Positions 22,319 through 35,014 of a stretch of DNA of 64,000 nucleotides are shown here, piece after piece (within the stretch, counting starts at the first letter, position 1; the number at the start of each line of letters is the position of its first letter). The notes beneath the pieces are model-generated. The model was not told the origin of the DNA. It worked only from the letters and a program-made list of their open reading frames with translations, and searched no databases. This DNA is from Lomentospora prolificans (lineage: Eukaryota; Ascomycota; Sordariomycetes; Microascales; Microascaceae): contig JARFXM010000003.1 in assembly GCA_029532625.1 (NCBI GenBank), positions 2,170,001 through 2,234,000 of the forward strand. Reading direction: 5' to 3'. A program made the translations under genes and the position numbers.

Positions 22319-23747
22319 ATGGCCGATGAAGCCACCAAGGCCGCCTCCGTTGAGGCTGCGGTTCCTGTAACCGCCGCACCCGGATCGGAGCCCGTCGCGC
22401 AGCCCGAAACTGCCCAGGAGGAAGTTGATGCCGCTGAAACCAAAGAAGAGGCCTCTGAGGAAGTTGCCTCGACGGATGCGCAGAAGGAGACTGCCTCCAA
22501 ACCCGCGGACACTTGCAACACGGCGGCCCAAATTGACCCCAAGAACCATGCCAAGAACGTCAAGTCGGATCCCAAGCTTCTTCCAGTCACCGATGACCCC
22601 AAGGCCATTCGTAGCCAGGTCAGTTACCACTGTTCGCCTTAATCTTGTTCTGTACCTAGCAAGTTGCTAACTATGGCGCTACATCTAGGTCGAGTATTAC
22701 TTTGGAGACTCCAACCTACCCCGTGATAAGTTCTTGTGGGAATCGACTGGAGGACAGGAGAACAAACCCGTCTCACTCAAGACCATCTGCACCTTCCAAC
22801 GAATGCGCCGATTCCAGCCCTACACTGCTGTCGTCGCCGCCCTCCGTGACAGCACTCGCCTTGTCGTTGAGGGAGATGAAGGCAAAGAGACCATCAAGCG
22901 CAAGTACCCATACAAGCCCAATAGCGAGCGCAAGAAGCAGGCCGAAGCCGCTACGATCTACGCCAAGGGTTTCGGCGACGAGGTAGCTACAACCCAGTTC
23001 GACATCGAGGCTTTCTTCGCTCAGTATGGACCTGTCAACTACATCAAGCTCAGGCGCACTCCCGAGAAGCTGTTCAAGGGCTCTGTTTTCGTCGAGTTCC
23101 AGGATGAGGAACTTGCAAAGAAGTTTATCGAGATTAGCCCCAAGTGGAAGGACCAAGAATTGAAGATTATGAGCAAGAAGGACTACTGTGAGGAGAAGAA
23201 CCAACTTATCCGAGAGGGTAAGATGGAGCCCAGTTCCGCCGCTAAACCATTCTACGAAGGCCGAGAAGGCTCTTCTCGAGGCCGCGGCCGCGGTGGACGC
23301 CAGAATGGTCGTGGTGGCCACGGATCTACGGATCCTAACGATTGGAAGAAGCGCCGAGATGAGGATCAGAAGAACGGTTTCAAAGATCGACGGGGCGGTC
23401 GCGGTCGCGGTCGTGGACGTGGTTTCCGCGGTCGGGGAGGACGGGGTGGCCGTGACAATCGGGATGACCGCGGAGGTCAAGAGGAGAAGAAGGCTCCTCA
23501 GGAGCCCGCCGCACACGATGTGAATGGGTATGTGGTGTTCCGACTTTGCGCAAGCATTCTCTCTTTAATGGTTTTAAACTAACCAAACTTCTTTTGATGC
23601 AGAGTCAAACCTAGGATCAACGTCAGTGATCCTCCCAAGGCGGCTTCCGAGACCAACGGAAAGCGTGCTCGTGACGATGAAGGGGCTGCTGGAGAGCGCC
23701 CTGCGAAGAAGGTGGACTCGAAGACTGATGCTGCTGCCGAAGCGTAA
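22319..23747 (+). CDS. La-type RNA chaperone (La motif, RRM, RGG tail)
   Basis: Three exons, 22319-22618, 22689-23527 and 23603-23747, give 427 aa. La proteins bind the 3' UUU-OH end of RNA polymerase III transcripts such as pre-tRNAs, protect them and help folding, mainly in the nucleus. The first 80 residues are acidic and Ala/Glu-rich. The La motif (about 85-185) contains IRSQVEYYFGDSNLPRDKFL and ends near the winged-helix run FQPYTAVVAALRDS. The RRM (about 205-290) has TIYAKGFG as RNP2 and KGSVFVEFQD as RNP1. A long Arg/Gly region (about 315-390) with GRGRGRGFRGRGGRGG follows, and the C-terminus is basic (KRARDDEG, RPAKKVDSK), probably nuclear-localising. The start is the first ATG after a TATATA-containing leader. 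Confidence 0.95.
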
Positions 23748-26700
23748 TTTAATGTCGAGGTTAGCTCAAACCGCAAGAATGTGCGGTGGATTGAGTTCGA
23801 AACTAGGTTAGATGGATTATGACTGGTTTGATCAGACTGTCTGCTCCGGAAAGCCGAGCAGAATAGTCCATGTGCCATATCTCTCATTATCATTTGGACG
23901 GCGTTCGGGGGGTTATGGAATCAACTCGTGTACTACAATTTCAAATACCACATCTGTGCCGGGCTCTTTCCCCATCCCGGTCTGCAAAAAAAGTTTTGTT
24001 TTGATGCCATTTAGCGCGCCAGGCGACCAATTGATTTCACAGTAAGAAAAGTGATTCGAAAAGAGTGGCAATTCCCTGTCAGTTAAGCGAGGGAGGGTAT
24101 GATAGGTATCAACTCTCGGCCCCGGGTGGCTCATCCGACAGCAGGACATGGCCTGTCGAGGCATTTAGCTATCTATGTAGATAGCTTTTGGTCAGGCATG
24201 GGCGAGTATTCTGTCTATTCTAGGCCCCAACATGTCACCGAGCGCGATAAGTTGAAGATATACGAGTACACGGCGAGCCAAGTGGATCGGCAACTCGACC
24301 TTCGACGTGTCCGCTGGGAACGTCAGCTCCGTCCTGAACCGAGTATCTGAAGAAGGATCTATGAGATAGCTCAGCAATTGTACCAGATAGGTATCTACTC
24401 CACGACGACCCACAGCCTGGCACTGTGGCGTACCGCTGAGGTGGCATATGTGATCAAGGTATCCATTGTTATCCCACGCGACGTCGTTGGCCTGGACCGT
24501 AGTTACTATATGGTTACGTTATGGAAAGAGATAAAGTCTCCGAATCACCCAGAGAGGAAAGTCTCCGTCGTTTGGCGAGGGAGGCAGTGATCGGAGGCGT
24601 GGCTGGTTTTGTACAGGCATCTCGGTCGAGGATGGGGGCAAGTCATGGGAGGAGACGTGGAGGCGACAAGGGGCTTCAGGGACGTCGACTCTTGCCATCC
24701 TTGTGGACATCGCTTTCCGAGAGACTGCTGTAGCAAGACTAATCGGGAGAAGATGAGGGAAGAAAGTGGAACGTGACTAAGTGGCTGTTGTGGTGGTGTA
24801 CATCGTACGTATTTCGGGGACACTTGAGCACGAGGGAGTACTACTCTGAAACTGCGGCGTTTCCGACACCTCTCCAGCCCCAAGAATCCCATAACCACCT
24901 GAGGATGAAGCTGGTAAGCTAGTACCATTGAAGAAGGAAGAGTACCGGGCTTTTCCTTGCTCTGGTTGATCGTGGTCGGGGGCGCCAAGTCTGAAAGTAG
25001 TAAAAGGGAGGATCCAACATACTGTCTGCCGTCCAAGCTGACAGTAGATGAAGATTGTCTGGCGTGAAACCAGAAACTATCAGTGATTACGCTATAGACC
25101 GGAGCCTGTCATGTTGGAGTGGCTTTCGTCCAGTCCCAACAGTTATCAGGGCCAAGATAAGCCTTGTGACAGGACTGTGTGGTATTCTGGATCTGACTGT
25201 TGAGGAGATCTAGGGGCGGTATCAATGAGGAAAACAAACTCGGTTAACTTGAAGAGAGGGACGGACGATTTACGGTCAATTTCAGGTCAGTTAAAGCCAA
25301 ACAGGTACCGGACGGGGAGCAGCTAGAGGGCAGCGTCTAGGACGAGGGTTGGGCAGGTCGGGTTCACTTCAATAGATCCCTTGACCCTGACTACAATATC
25401 GACAACGACGGTGTACGCCTGCTCATATGTAACAAGAACTATATGATAATTACGTTTAAGGGTCGACCAGGGCTGTCCGAAATGGTCTAACAGGGACGAG
25501 CCAAAAGGTCGATGTGGTCGGGGGTATATGTAGAAGCACTGCCAGGATATCCGCGAACCCCAGGAATCCAAACAAACAACAGGCACAATTAATATTTGTT
25601 ATATAACAAATTGTCCATCCGAACTAATTGTATTCTTCATAACCTGTCTTCCGCGGCTCTTTTCGAAGCAGCTGTGCCAGTTATATCCAGTGTTGGACAA
25701 CCGCGTGATGTCGAATCTCTTTGCAGCGCCGCGAAAACGGGATACATGATGTTCGGCCTTGGTCGAAAAGGATGAAATGGCTTTCTGTGTTGCGGATATA
25801 TTTCACCTTTTATAACACAAAGTATCCCATGTATTGAGATGGTTCTCCTGTAGGATTCATTCTGTGTTCTGCCTTCCGTGTCCTGGATCGACTGGAGCGC
25901 TCCTGCCTAACCGTTTCCGTGGTCTGGACTCGAATGCATCGCGAACTCGACCTTTCCCGGGGTTCTCAGCAAGTTTTGTCAGAACTCTCCGTCGTTTTGT
26001 GATCTCGGGCCAAGGTGCAAATTTTGCTCAGCGTCCCTTCACGATTGGACGAATTTGCAGCCGTGCTGCTCCCTTGAGGACCCTGATGGACAACCCGGAT
26101 GGCTCAGAAGCCCCCTTTCCCTTCGTTTCGTCTTTCCCTGCCTCCTTTTGCAGCGACGCGGTAGCAGCGACCGCCAGGTATCTCTCTCATAGTAGAAGCA
26201 GTAGAATAACCGTCTGGATAGGCGAGCGCTCCGCAAGTATTCGTTCCATGTCCTTGGGCAGAAACCGGGAGGGCGGGAATTGCGCTCCTCGAGGCCAAGA
26301 ACTGTCGAGTATAAGGGCCGGGGAAGCCTCCTTCGAGATGAATTTCGACGACTCTCACCTGTTTTCGCCATTCAATATCGATTCGAGCCTATAGCTGGGT
26401 ACGCTGAACACCAACAGCGGTGATGTTCCCAGATCGGTTCTCCTCCAGGTCTCCCACGAAATCCAACTCCGACCTCTTAACCAGCTGCTCTGTCACCCCC
26501 ATGGAGAGGAGTAAGAGGAATCCCCCTCTTTTCCCTGGCCAGTTTGTTTGTCCCACGAGAAAACCCTGCCCTGTTAGTCCAGGATGCCAAAATCGTTTCT
26601 CTTAGTTAGCCCAGACATCAGAGTGCCCAGGTCTCTCCCACGCTTTCCCTCTCACCCAAGTTTTGGGCCTGCCTCTCTCGTCTTGGGGCGTTATGCCGAG

Positions 26701-28257
26701 CCTATAGCGGAAAGTTCCAAGACAAGCTTCGCGCATCAGCTTCCCCTCTTCTTTTTCTCCCCCCCCGCAGCAGCGGCGCTTCCGTTCCAGGTTCCCACCT
26801 AGGTAATCTCCCCCCTTCCGAAGTTCCGGGCCCAACGACGGGTACGGACTGATTTTCATGACAAAATGCCAAAGACGGATAGCCCAATATCCCTTTTCAA
26901 TCAGTCACTTAGTCAAGTGCCCTCCCACATCCAACCACTCCCAAGCCATGTCATCCCACACCAACCTGCTGTGCACCCCCACTCCACTTTGTCTGAGGGT
27001 CAAGCAACCATCCGCAAGGCAAGCCATCGTCTCGACCCTGATGCGCGTCGACGTGGACGTCTCGGCGGGTCATGCTGCTTGACCACGAGGGTGGTACAGC
27101 CCTGGTACCTCTGCCGAGGCACTTGCTACCTTGCAGCATCCACGGCCGCCAGAGGGGCCTTTCCATTCCCATCCGTCGCCCCATTTCCAAGACAGTTTTC
27201 GAGACCACTGGCGAGATACCCTGATTGGATTAGAAATCTACCCACGACCCCACGATTGTGCTGATGGGGGCAGCTTGCGTATCTAGCCCGGACGCGCTAT
27301 CCGGTGTGAGAACGGAGCTGGTCCCTTTGCCTTGGAACCCACTCGGATGGCTGGCTGCTATCCGACACATCCCGCTTTGGGCGAATTTTCCTTTGTCATT
27401 GGAATACCTTTGTCATTCTTTCGTCTTCAGCCTGGCCGAGCCATTCAAAGGAGGCATACGCCCGTGCTTCTTGTTTCCCGTTGTGTGTCGACAGTATTGC
27501 GAGGCACTCTTAGGTAGGCATAGCTTGTGGGACAGTTGCATCTCATTGCCAGCTGCGAGCCTCCAGCAGAGCTAATGTCAGCTCACCCGAGGTCGCTTCG
27601 CTTCGGGACTTTAGACCGGTATTCTAGCCGTCTTTGGCCGGTAGACCATACTAGTCCGGGTCTCTCTCGCAGTATCAATCGATCAGGAGCCAATAGCAGC
27701 CGGTCACAACCCAGCCCTGAGGTTTTGTTCTGTGCAGAACCAGGGTTTTTTGGAGGGTGTAGGTTCCTAAAAGGTCAATCGGTGTATGGACCACCCGCGC
27801 CGTCCCGGTTTCTACAAGTTTGTGCCCTGATGGATGGAGGACCCTGGCCTCCGAGGGCATCTGGACATCCATGCTAGTTCCCCTCAAGCTGCGAGGCCAT
27901 TCGTCGTGGGTTCAGTCACCAGTATGCACTCCCACCTTTCTACTATCCGCGTCGACGCTTTTTTTCCTGGTGGGTCTACCGAAATGTTGCGGGCAACAGT
28001 CGCGCGAAGGGGTGTAGAACTGAGGCGTCCACGGCGTGGGGTTAATTCCAAGGTTGGCCGGGTCGAAACTCTGAGATTCGAGGGGGAGTATGAGGGCGAG
28101 AAAATGTATAAATGGAGGTGTTGCCTCGCCCTCGAATGCTTTCTTCGTCTCTTCTTTTCTCTCCAAGACAGCTTAGTCGAAACCCAGTTACCATCAACAC
28201 AATAAACAGCTCTTCTACAAAACTTTTTGGTTCTTAAACCCCCCAAACACAATCAAA
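23748..28257. other. Long gene-free stretch
   Basis: I find no convincing gene in these 4.5 kb. Frames of 60-190 codons exist on both strands, but they are rich in Ser, Arg, Pro and Cys without conserved blocks and without consistent splice sites. The right end carries the promoter of the cysteine-rich micro-gene at 28258. The stretch could hold untranslated or non-coding transcripts, which cannot be decided from sequence. Confidence 0.5.
28107..28113 (+). promoter_or_regulatory. TATA box of the cysteine-rich micro-gene
   Basis: TATAAAT lies about 150 bp upstream of the ATG at 28258. Pyrimidine-rich sequence and an AC-rich segment (CCCCCCAAACACAATCAAA) follow directly before the ATG, a layout common in strongly expressed fungal genes. 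Confidence 0.6.
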
Positions 28258-28520
28258 ATGGACCCTTGGTAGGTGCTAAGGAAAGGCTGCTTCCCTAGCT
28301 CCAGCAGCGTACTCCCTCCTCGTTCTTGGACGAAGTGTGATTAACGGATACTTCACCTTCTTAGCTCTTGCGCCACTTGCGGATCTCACCCCGACTGCAC
28401 CTCTTGCTCTTGCTGCTCTGTAAGGCCTCCTCCTCTTCATCCAGAAAGTGTGGCCTTGAGGGCTGCGGATTGCTGAATGCAATGGCGTTGGACTAATTCT
28501 TCTGGATGCAACAGCACTAA
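28258..28520 (+). CDS. Candidate metallothionein-like cysteine-rich peptide (23 aa, three exons)
   Basis: Proposed exons are 28258-28268, 28365-28419 and 28515-28520. The introns are 96 and 95 nt, with GTAGGT and GTAAGG donors, TTAG and ACAG acceptors, and branch-like TTAAC and ACTAAT motifs. The 23-residue product has seven cysteines at 4, 6, 9, 15, 18, 20 and 21, in C-x-C-x2-C and C-x2-C-x-C-C arrangements, no aromatic residues and a final His. Fungal metallothioneins are similarly tiny and bind Cu(I), Zn or Cd through such motifs. The TATA box at 28107 and a typical start context support a real gene. The last exon is only CAC plus the stop. If it is wrong, reading into intron 2 would add about 18 unrelated residues. 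Function is inferred from composition only. Confidence 0.6.
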
Positions 28521-29268
28521 GTTAGCCATGCTTGCTTGAACCGGAATCTTTTTCGGCAGATCTCGCTATTAGTTTAATACCGCCGTCGCTCCGATGAACC
28601 GGCGAGGCGGGTGACATTGTTTTTTTTTTTCCCGACTCTCGGCGATAACTCTCCCGATATATCGGCGATAACGACGGCACGGCGTCTCTCCAAGCCGGGA
28701 CGATGGGAACGTGGATTATCGGCTTTGGCTCGATGCGGAGGATGGTTCTTATAAAATGGAGAGTTGGGATCATGCCTATTGGACAATTACCACCCCTGTG
28801 CACCTCTTTTGTCTTGCTACTTGACGATGGCGCAAACGCAGACCAATGAATAGATTTTGATCTCTCTTTCCGCACAGACTGGGACCGCGCTTCGTACGAA
28901 TTCTGATTAGTAGGCTTTGTCGCGTAGAATTGCTCTTCTGGATTTGGACGTGCTTTGCTTAATGAAGCAGCCCTGTCGGAGATGGATTCCCGTGTTTCCG
29001 CAGGGTGTGGCTCTATAGTTATTTCTCGCATCCACAGCACATGGCAGGCAGGGCATTGTCTGAATGGAGAGTTTGATCATCATGGATTTCGGCGAGTCCT
29101 TCTATATTGCTAATAATGAAAAAAAAATAGTCAACTCTGGCTGTGCCCGCCAAGTGTGTGGTATCTAGAACGCCCAAGACAGCTAAAAGTGATGAACACA
29201 AGGAAACAAGGAACAAGGGACGCGCAATGTCACAACATCTGTATGTGTCTTCCACAATATACCTCCCT
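28521..29268. other. Intergenic region between the micro-gene and the ankyrin gene
   Basis: Contains a T11-like tract at about 28619-28630 and several GGCGATAA/TATCGGC repeats between about 28640 and 28725. A 170-codon minus-strand frame is present but has no ATG at its 5' end and no recognised motif. Confidence 0.5.
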
Positions 29269-32200
29269 TTACACCACCCTCCCCGAGCCTTGCCGGACGA
29301 GATCCCGGCTCTCGGCAACACGAATAGCGTGCAGAGCCCTCGCATTCTCCACCCTCTGTATACCCATCTTCTCCTCCCAATCAAAGAGCGCCGCGGCCTT
29401 CTTCCCCTCGTTCTCCAATTCGAGCTCGGAGACGGCCCTGGTTCTCTTTAGCATCTCCTGCGTGAGCATCTTTTGGTGCGCGGCCTCCGCGCTGCGCTCC
29501 TCCTGGCGCGCGCGCGCCGCCTCGCCGGCGAGGTCCTGCTCGAGCGCGCACCGCTCTCGTATGGCGGCGAGCTCCTCGTGGTGCCTCCCCTTGCGGGTGA
29601 GTGCCTCGAGGTCCGCCTGCGCACGGGCGATCTGGGCCTGGAGCTCTGCGAGGGCGCGGGCACGGGCGAGGGCGACGGCGTGGTCCTCCTGGTCCATGGC
29701 GAGACGGGCGAGGCGGGCCTTGCGGGCCCTCTCCTCGCGGAGGAGGTCGTCGGGGAGGCCGACGGCGCCTTCGGGCTGGGGACCCTCGTGGGCGTAGAAG
29801 ACATCGTCGCAGCGGTTGGCGCGGAGGAGCCAGTAGAGCTGCTCCGAGTGGTGGGTGCGCAGGACGCGGCGGACGTAGATGGTGGGGGAGTAGGTGTGGG
29901 TCGCGTCGGTGTACAGGTTGAAGGGTTTGGCGATGTGCTTCCACATGCCGGCTTTGAGGAGGGCGCGGGTGGTGGCGACGGGGTTGGCGGATTCGAGTGC
30001 GAGGTGGAGGGCGGATTTGCCGTCGGATTTGATGGAGAGGTCGCTGCCGGTGTCGATGAGGTAGGTGAGCATCTTTTCGAGGGCGCGCTCGCGTTGGGGG
30101 TCGAGCGCGGCAGAGGAGGAGGGAGAGGACGACGAGGAGATGGAAGGGTCGGGGGTGGAGGACGTGGAGGCGTGGCGGCAGGTTTCGGCGAGGGCGGTGC
30201 GGCCGCCGTGCAGGGGGCTGGGGAAGTCCACGTCGTGGCCGTATTTGACGAGGGTCTCGACGGCGGGGAGGTTCAGCTCCCTTGCGGCGTTGTGGAGGGA
30301 GCCGTCGTTGCGCGAGGCACCGGCGGCGAGGACGCTGGTCATGATCTGGATGGAGACGTCGCCGCCCAGCGCGACGGCCATGGCGAGCGGGGACGCGCCT
30401 GTGGCGTCCGCTACGCCGTCGACTTCGGCGCCGCCGCGCAGGAGGATGTCGACGACGTCGGGGCGGCGCGAGCGGATGGCGAGCATGATTGGGGAGGTGC
30501 GGGTGATTTTGGTCTCAAAGTTGACTTTGGCGCCGCGGGTGACGAGGACCTCGATGGCGGCGGTGCTGATGCGTTTTTGGGGCTGAAGGAGCGCCCAGGT
30601 GAGGAGGGTGACGAGCTCTTCCTCGATGTCGGGGTGGAGGCGGCAGAGGATCATTTGATCGTGGTAGTAGCCCGCGTCGAGGAGGAGCTCGAGGATCCGT
30701 ACTGAGCGGGGGTGGCGGTCGAGCGCGAGGGCGAGGATGGGTTTGCGGATCGGGTGGGGGTACATGACGTCGACTCGTGCGCCGTCCCTGTCGTAGTCGA
30801 CGATTGCGCTGAGTAGAGAGGCGGCGTCGTCCTCGTCGAGGTCGGCGTCGAACACGTGGGAGAGGGCGACGGAGAGGGCGGCCGGGGTCGGGGTGGAGTT
30901 TCGCGCGCCGGCGAGGAGGGCTTGGAGCCACTGGAGTTGGGCGGCCGATGCTGCGAGGTGGAGGGGTTTGCCCTGCTCGTAGTTTACGTCAACGCCGTGG
31001 TCGAGGAGGGTCATGGCGAACGAGTTGGCGAGGTCCGGGTGGTGGCTTGGGGCCAGCTCCATGATGGTCGTAAGAGTGGCACCGCTAGTTCGTTTCCCGG
31101 GGGCTTTGTTGAGGAGCATCTTGAGAACGAACAGGCCCTCGTCGGTGAACCATCTCGCCGCGTCCTCCTTCTTGAAAGAGGACGTGACGATGTGGTCGAG
31201 GTCGCCGCTCGGGTCGTGGTTCGCGAGCAGACGACTGAGAATCGCGGTGCAAGTGCGGACCGCGGCGTTTATGATGGCTTTGCTTTTGTTGTGGAGTGGG
31301 GATGCGCCGTGGTCGAGGAGAAAGTCGATGAGTTCGAGGTCTTGCTCCTCTTCGTTGACGACTTCCGTCAGGGTGAGGTGGAGTTCTGCCGTCACTTGAA
31401 GGCCGGCCTCAAAGAGCCACTTGATCGTTGTGAGGCGTGTCTCTCGGCTGAGGGTCCAACTGGCTTTTAGGGCCTCGGACAATGTACCGACACTTGGCTT
31501 CTCCTATCGTAGTATTTTAGCATCATGAGGCTGAATCTAAGTGTAAAACACGTTTACGCACCTGGTTGGGGTTGGCAAGCTCACGGCCAAGAAGCAGCTC
31601 CAAATTGGGCAGAGTCGCGCTCCTCACCGCCACACAGACGGCCTCTCCATCATTGTAATTCGGCGTGGCGCCAGCGGCCAGGAGCATCCGCAGCATCTCA
31701 TGGCCATTCTCACCGTACCGCGCCGCCGAGATGAGTTGCTCGTTTACCACGTCGCCGGACACGCCCTTCTCCAAGAGCATCTCGAGGATCGGCGTCCGAA
31801 TCTTCAAATCGCCGACTTCGGTGGCCGCCTGGAACGCCTCCTCCAGCAGCTCCTTCTTCGGCTCGGGCAGGCCGCCCAGGAGCATGGCGAGCATCTCCGG
31901 GGACCCGGAGCGGCTGGCCTTGACGATTCCATGGCTGTCGCAGTCCGCGAGACTAGCCCCGACGGAGGTCAAGAGTTTGCCTAGTGCGTAATCCACGTCG
32001 TTGACGGCGGTCAAGAGGCCGGCGGAGATGGCGGCCTCGGGGACATTGCTCTTCAGAAGCAGTTTGGCGATATCTAACCTCGCGGAGCGGTCTTTGATCT
32101 CCATGGCCTGCTGGAACGACTTGTCGGTGTCTCGCATTGGCGACTTGGCTTTTTTCAAAAGCAGGGCGACGATGGGAGGGCTTTCTTTCCGGATGGCCCT

Positions 32201-35014
32201 CTTCAGCGCAATGCCGTCCGAGATGTCGCCGTGTTCCGCGAGGAGCGTAAGGAGCGGCATGTCGGTGGTGTGCGCGTCGATGCAGTACACCAAAGCCCGG
32301 GTAGCCTCTAGCTTGGGCGCACCGGCCTTGATGAGCCGCTTGGCGAAGGCGAAGCGGTGTTGGGGGTCTTGGCTGTGGATCGCGTGGGGGAAGGCGAGCT
32401 GCAGGGACTGCGTGCTGGGTTTCGCCTTGAGGAGCGGGTCGACGATGTCTTTGTTTGCCGAGCTGATTGCTAGGCAGAGCGCTCGCGCTTTAGAGGCGTT
32501 GACGTCGGCTTTGGCGGCGAGTAGAGTGGTGAGGGTCGATAGTGAGAGGTCGTCTGCGTCGGTTTGCGATGCTGAGGTGACTTCGAGAATGAGGGCTTCG
32601 TCGAGGTCAGCTTGGGTGAGGCTTGGTAGGAAGGCCTGGAGCTTTGTGGTCTTGGTGTGGGTGGAAGGGAGTTTCATTAGCCCCGTTAGGTGTTCTCGAA
32701 CCAGCTCGGTTGAGGGCTTGGAGAGTTTTAAAAGAAGCTTGAGGATAGTTGGGTCCGGATCATTGATCGCTACGTTGACGTTTAGCATCTCGAAGCCAAC
32801 GCTAATGAATTTAATGAATAACGTACCTAGATTAATCGCCTCGCCATTTTCAAAGCTGACATCGGCTTTGGCCTGCTCGAGGAGGAGCCGGAGCATCCTC
32901 ACATCAACAGGCTTAGACGAAAGCGTAACCAGCACCGCCGATGAGATGTTTTCCTGCCCAGCATTAGCAGCACCAGCGTCCAGAAGCAGGCCCATCGCCT
33001 CTCTCCTCGCATCCACATCTTCAATCTTCATCGCACTTGCCACTGCGTTCGCGGCCGTAGAAGGAGATGCTGCTCCCACCAAGGTTCGGATGAGGCTCAT
33101 GTCTCCCTGCTGTATAGCCACGGACAACCCGGCTCCGTCGCTAAAATTCACGCTCGCGTTATGCGCGAGGAGAATGGAGATTAGTCTGTCGTCGCGCTCG
33201 TTTGGCTCCTTGGAGATGGCTCCTTGGAGAGCGACGTCTAGAGGCTTTCCGGAAAGGCCGGCGAGAAGGAAGGCCTCAACGATGGCGTACCGGGCGTCGT
33301 CTGAGGATAAAACGCATGCAGCGGGGAAGATTTGGCCCAGCGTTTCCAGGGACGGCTGGGCCGAGAGGAGGAGCTTCGTCATTGGGATGTCGCCGCGGGT
33401 CACCGCTATGCTGAAGGCGAGACCTCCCTTGTGGTCGACAGACGCGACATCATGGCGATCGTAAATGGCCGCTGCCGGATTGGCGGGGGATAGGCCGGCA
33501 TCGGTAATCCTTGTCCTTGGAAACTGTGGAGTTAGGAGGAGGCGGGCTGATTCAACATCTCCGGCTTCAACGGCATCGACAAGAGCGTTGTGAAGGGGTA
33601 TGCCATTGGCGCCACGGCGAAGCAGATGAGTGAGGATCACATTGCGGCTTTCGGGCGACGTCTTTGGCGGGAGGAGCTCGACGCATTCGGATGCGTCAAG
33701 GGAAGAAAAGCTGGAAGCGCCGGAAAACAAGACCTCGACCAGGGTATGCTGAGCCTTGGTGACGGCATTTCGCACAACAAGACCGTTCTGGAATGTAAGC
33801 GAGGCACCATACTTGACGAGCAGGCCGACGAGCTCGAGAGACTCGGACGCGGCGGCGTGAATCAGGCCGATATCGACAGCTTCTCCAGCGGCACCGGCGC
33901 AGAGTAGGAGCTCTGCGATAGCAAGCTTGTCGTTCGGGCTCATGTTGAGCTGCGTGAAGAGGATGGTGACGGCTTCGTCTAAGCCGGGCCGTTGCGGAGG
34001 GTTGTTGCTCATGACTATCGAAAGGGCGATATCGCGTCTACCCTGGCCTATCGCTATCCGGAGGGCCTCGGCATTGTTAAAGTTGGCATCGGCGAGGGAA
34101 TGGCTCAAGAGCATAACCGTGTCAAGGCACCCAGCCGTTGCCGCGTCGACCAGGGCTTGCGATAGGCATAACTGAGCCGGCTTCCCGTCGGATCTCAAGA
34201 TGAGGCCGACAATATCCTGATGTCCACCCTCGATGCACAATTTCCGAAACTCATCTTGCACGACTGTAGAATCACATACCCTGGCGCCATACCGCAGAAG
34301 AATCTCGATGACCTCAAACTTCCGTAGCTGGATGGCAAGCGCCACCGACGCATCTAGCGAGGCGGGATCGGCATAGGGGACTAGAACGCTGACAACATCG
34401 ATTGAGCCGCTCCGCACAGCCTCCTTGAGAACCTGGCCCCGCTCCTCGAAGCCATTCTCATGGCTCTTCCTCCTGGATTGCAGTAAACTCTTACTCTTTT
34501 GACGAGGCGCGACGTCGAGACCGGCGCCCGCTAAGCCGAGGTGGGCAACGAGGGCCTCCACAACGCCGGGAGAAGCCGATCCGGTCCGGACGTACTCGAG
34601 TAGAGTATCGAACGCCAGGCGGGCAGACTTGGCCGATTGAGGCTTTTTGGAGGAAAAGGGACGCTTAAGTAAAGGGGTTGAAAAGGAAGAAGATAGAGTG
34701 GGTTGGCCCGGAGGTGCAGACGCCGCCGTTTGCTGGCGGTGCCGAAGCAGAAGCTGCTCGGCGACGGCGTCGTCGGACGGGGTCCGGAATGACAAGGGTT
34801 GTCCGGGCCGGGTGAGCGGCGGGGGTGCGGACGACGGCTGGAGGTTTAATAGGGCCCAGTTGTCAGCGAGCTGGATGATGCGCCGTTGCCTGTCGGACGG
34901 TGAAGGGGTGGAGGAGAAGGAGGAGGAGGAGGCCATTCTAGGGGTTGGCGGAGGTGGTGATGAGGGTAATGGCGGCGCGGGAGGGAGAGGCGCCATGGTG
35001 TCAAGGACCATCAT
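29269..35014 (-). CDS. Giant ankyrin-repeat protein with C-terminal coiled coil
   Basis: Three exons, 35014-32827, 32769-31562 and 31503-29269, give about 1,876 aa. The 57-nt first intron (GTACGT, branch GCTAAAC, acceptor GTAG) is a multiple of three and has no stop, so it is easy to miss. Removing it restores the repeat NGEAINLAINDPDPTILKLLLK. The second intron (58 nt) has donor GTGCGT and acceptor ATAG. Residues 1-110 are Pro/Ser-rich. Dozens of degenerate ankyrin units of the type LL..GA..NF.DG.AL..A...G....V..LL fill most of the chain. Clearer C-terminal repeats include TRTSPIMLAIRSRRPDVVDI and KSALHLALESANPVATT. The last 170 residues are Arg/Glu/Ala-rich and coiled (LAELQAQIARAQADLEALTR). 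No enzyme domain is visible. The role is unknown; scaffolding is inferred from the fold. Confidence 0.88.

Noticed and set aside
25834..26394. 186-codon frame in the long gap
   Set aside because: Ser/Arg/Phe-rich with no conserved block, no splice support and no similarity to known families that I recognise.
28522..29040. 172-codon minus-strand frame between the micro-gene and ankyrin gene
   Set aside because: No ATG at its 5' end and no motif; partly made of GGCGATAA-type repeats.
29473..30705. 410-codon plus-strand frame opposite the ankyrin gene
   Set aside because: It is an antisense shadow of GC-rich coding sequence, dominated by Gly, Val, Asp and Glu without motifs; the minus-strand frame has clear ankyrin repeats.
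32001..33464. 487-codon plus-strand frame opposite the ankyrin gene
   Set aside because: Antisense shadow with Ser/Arg-rich composition and no domain; the opposite strand explains the sequence.
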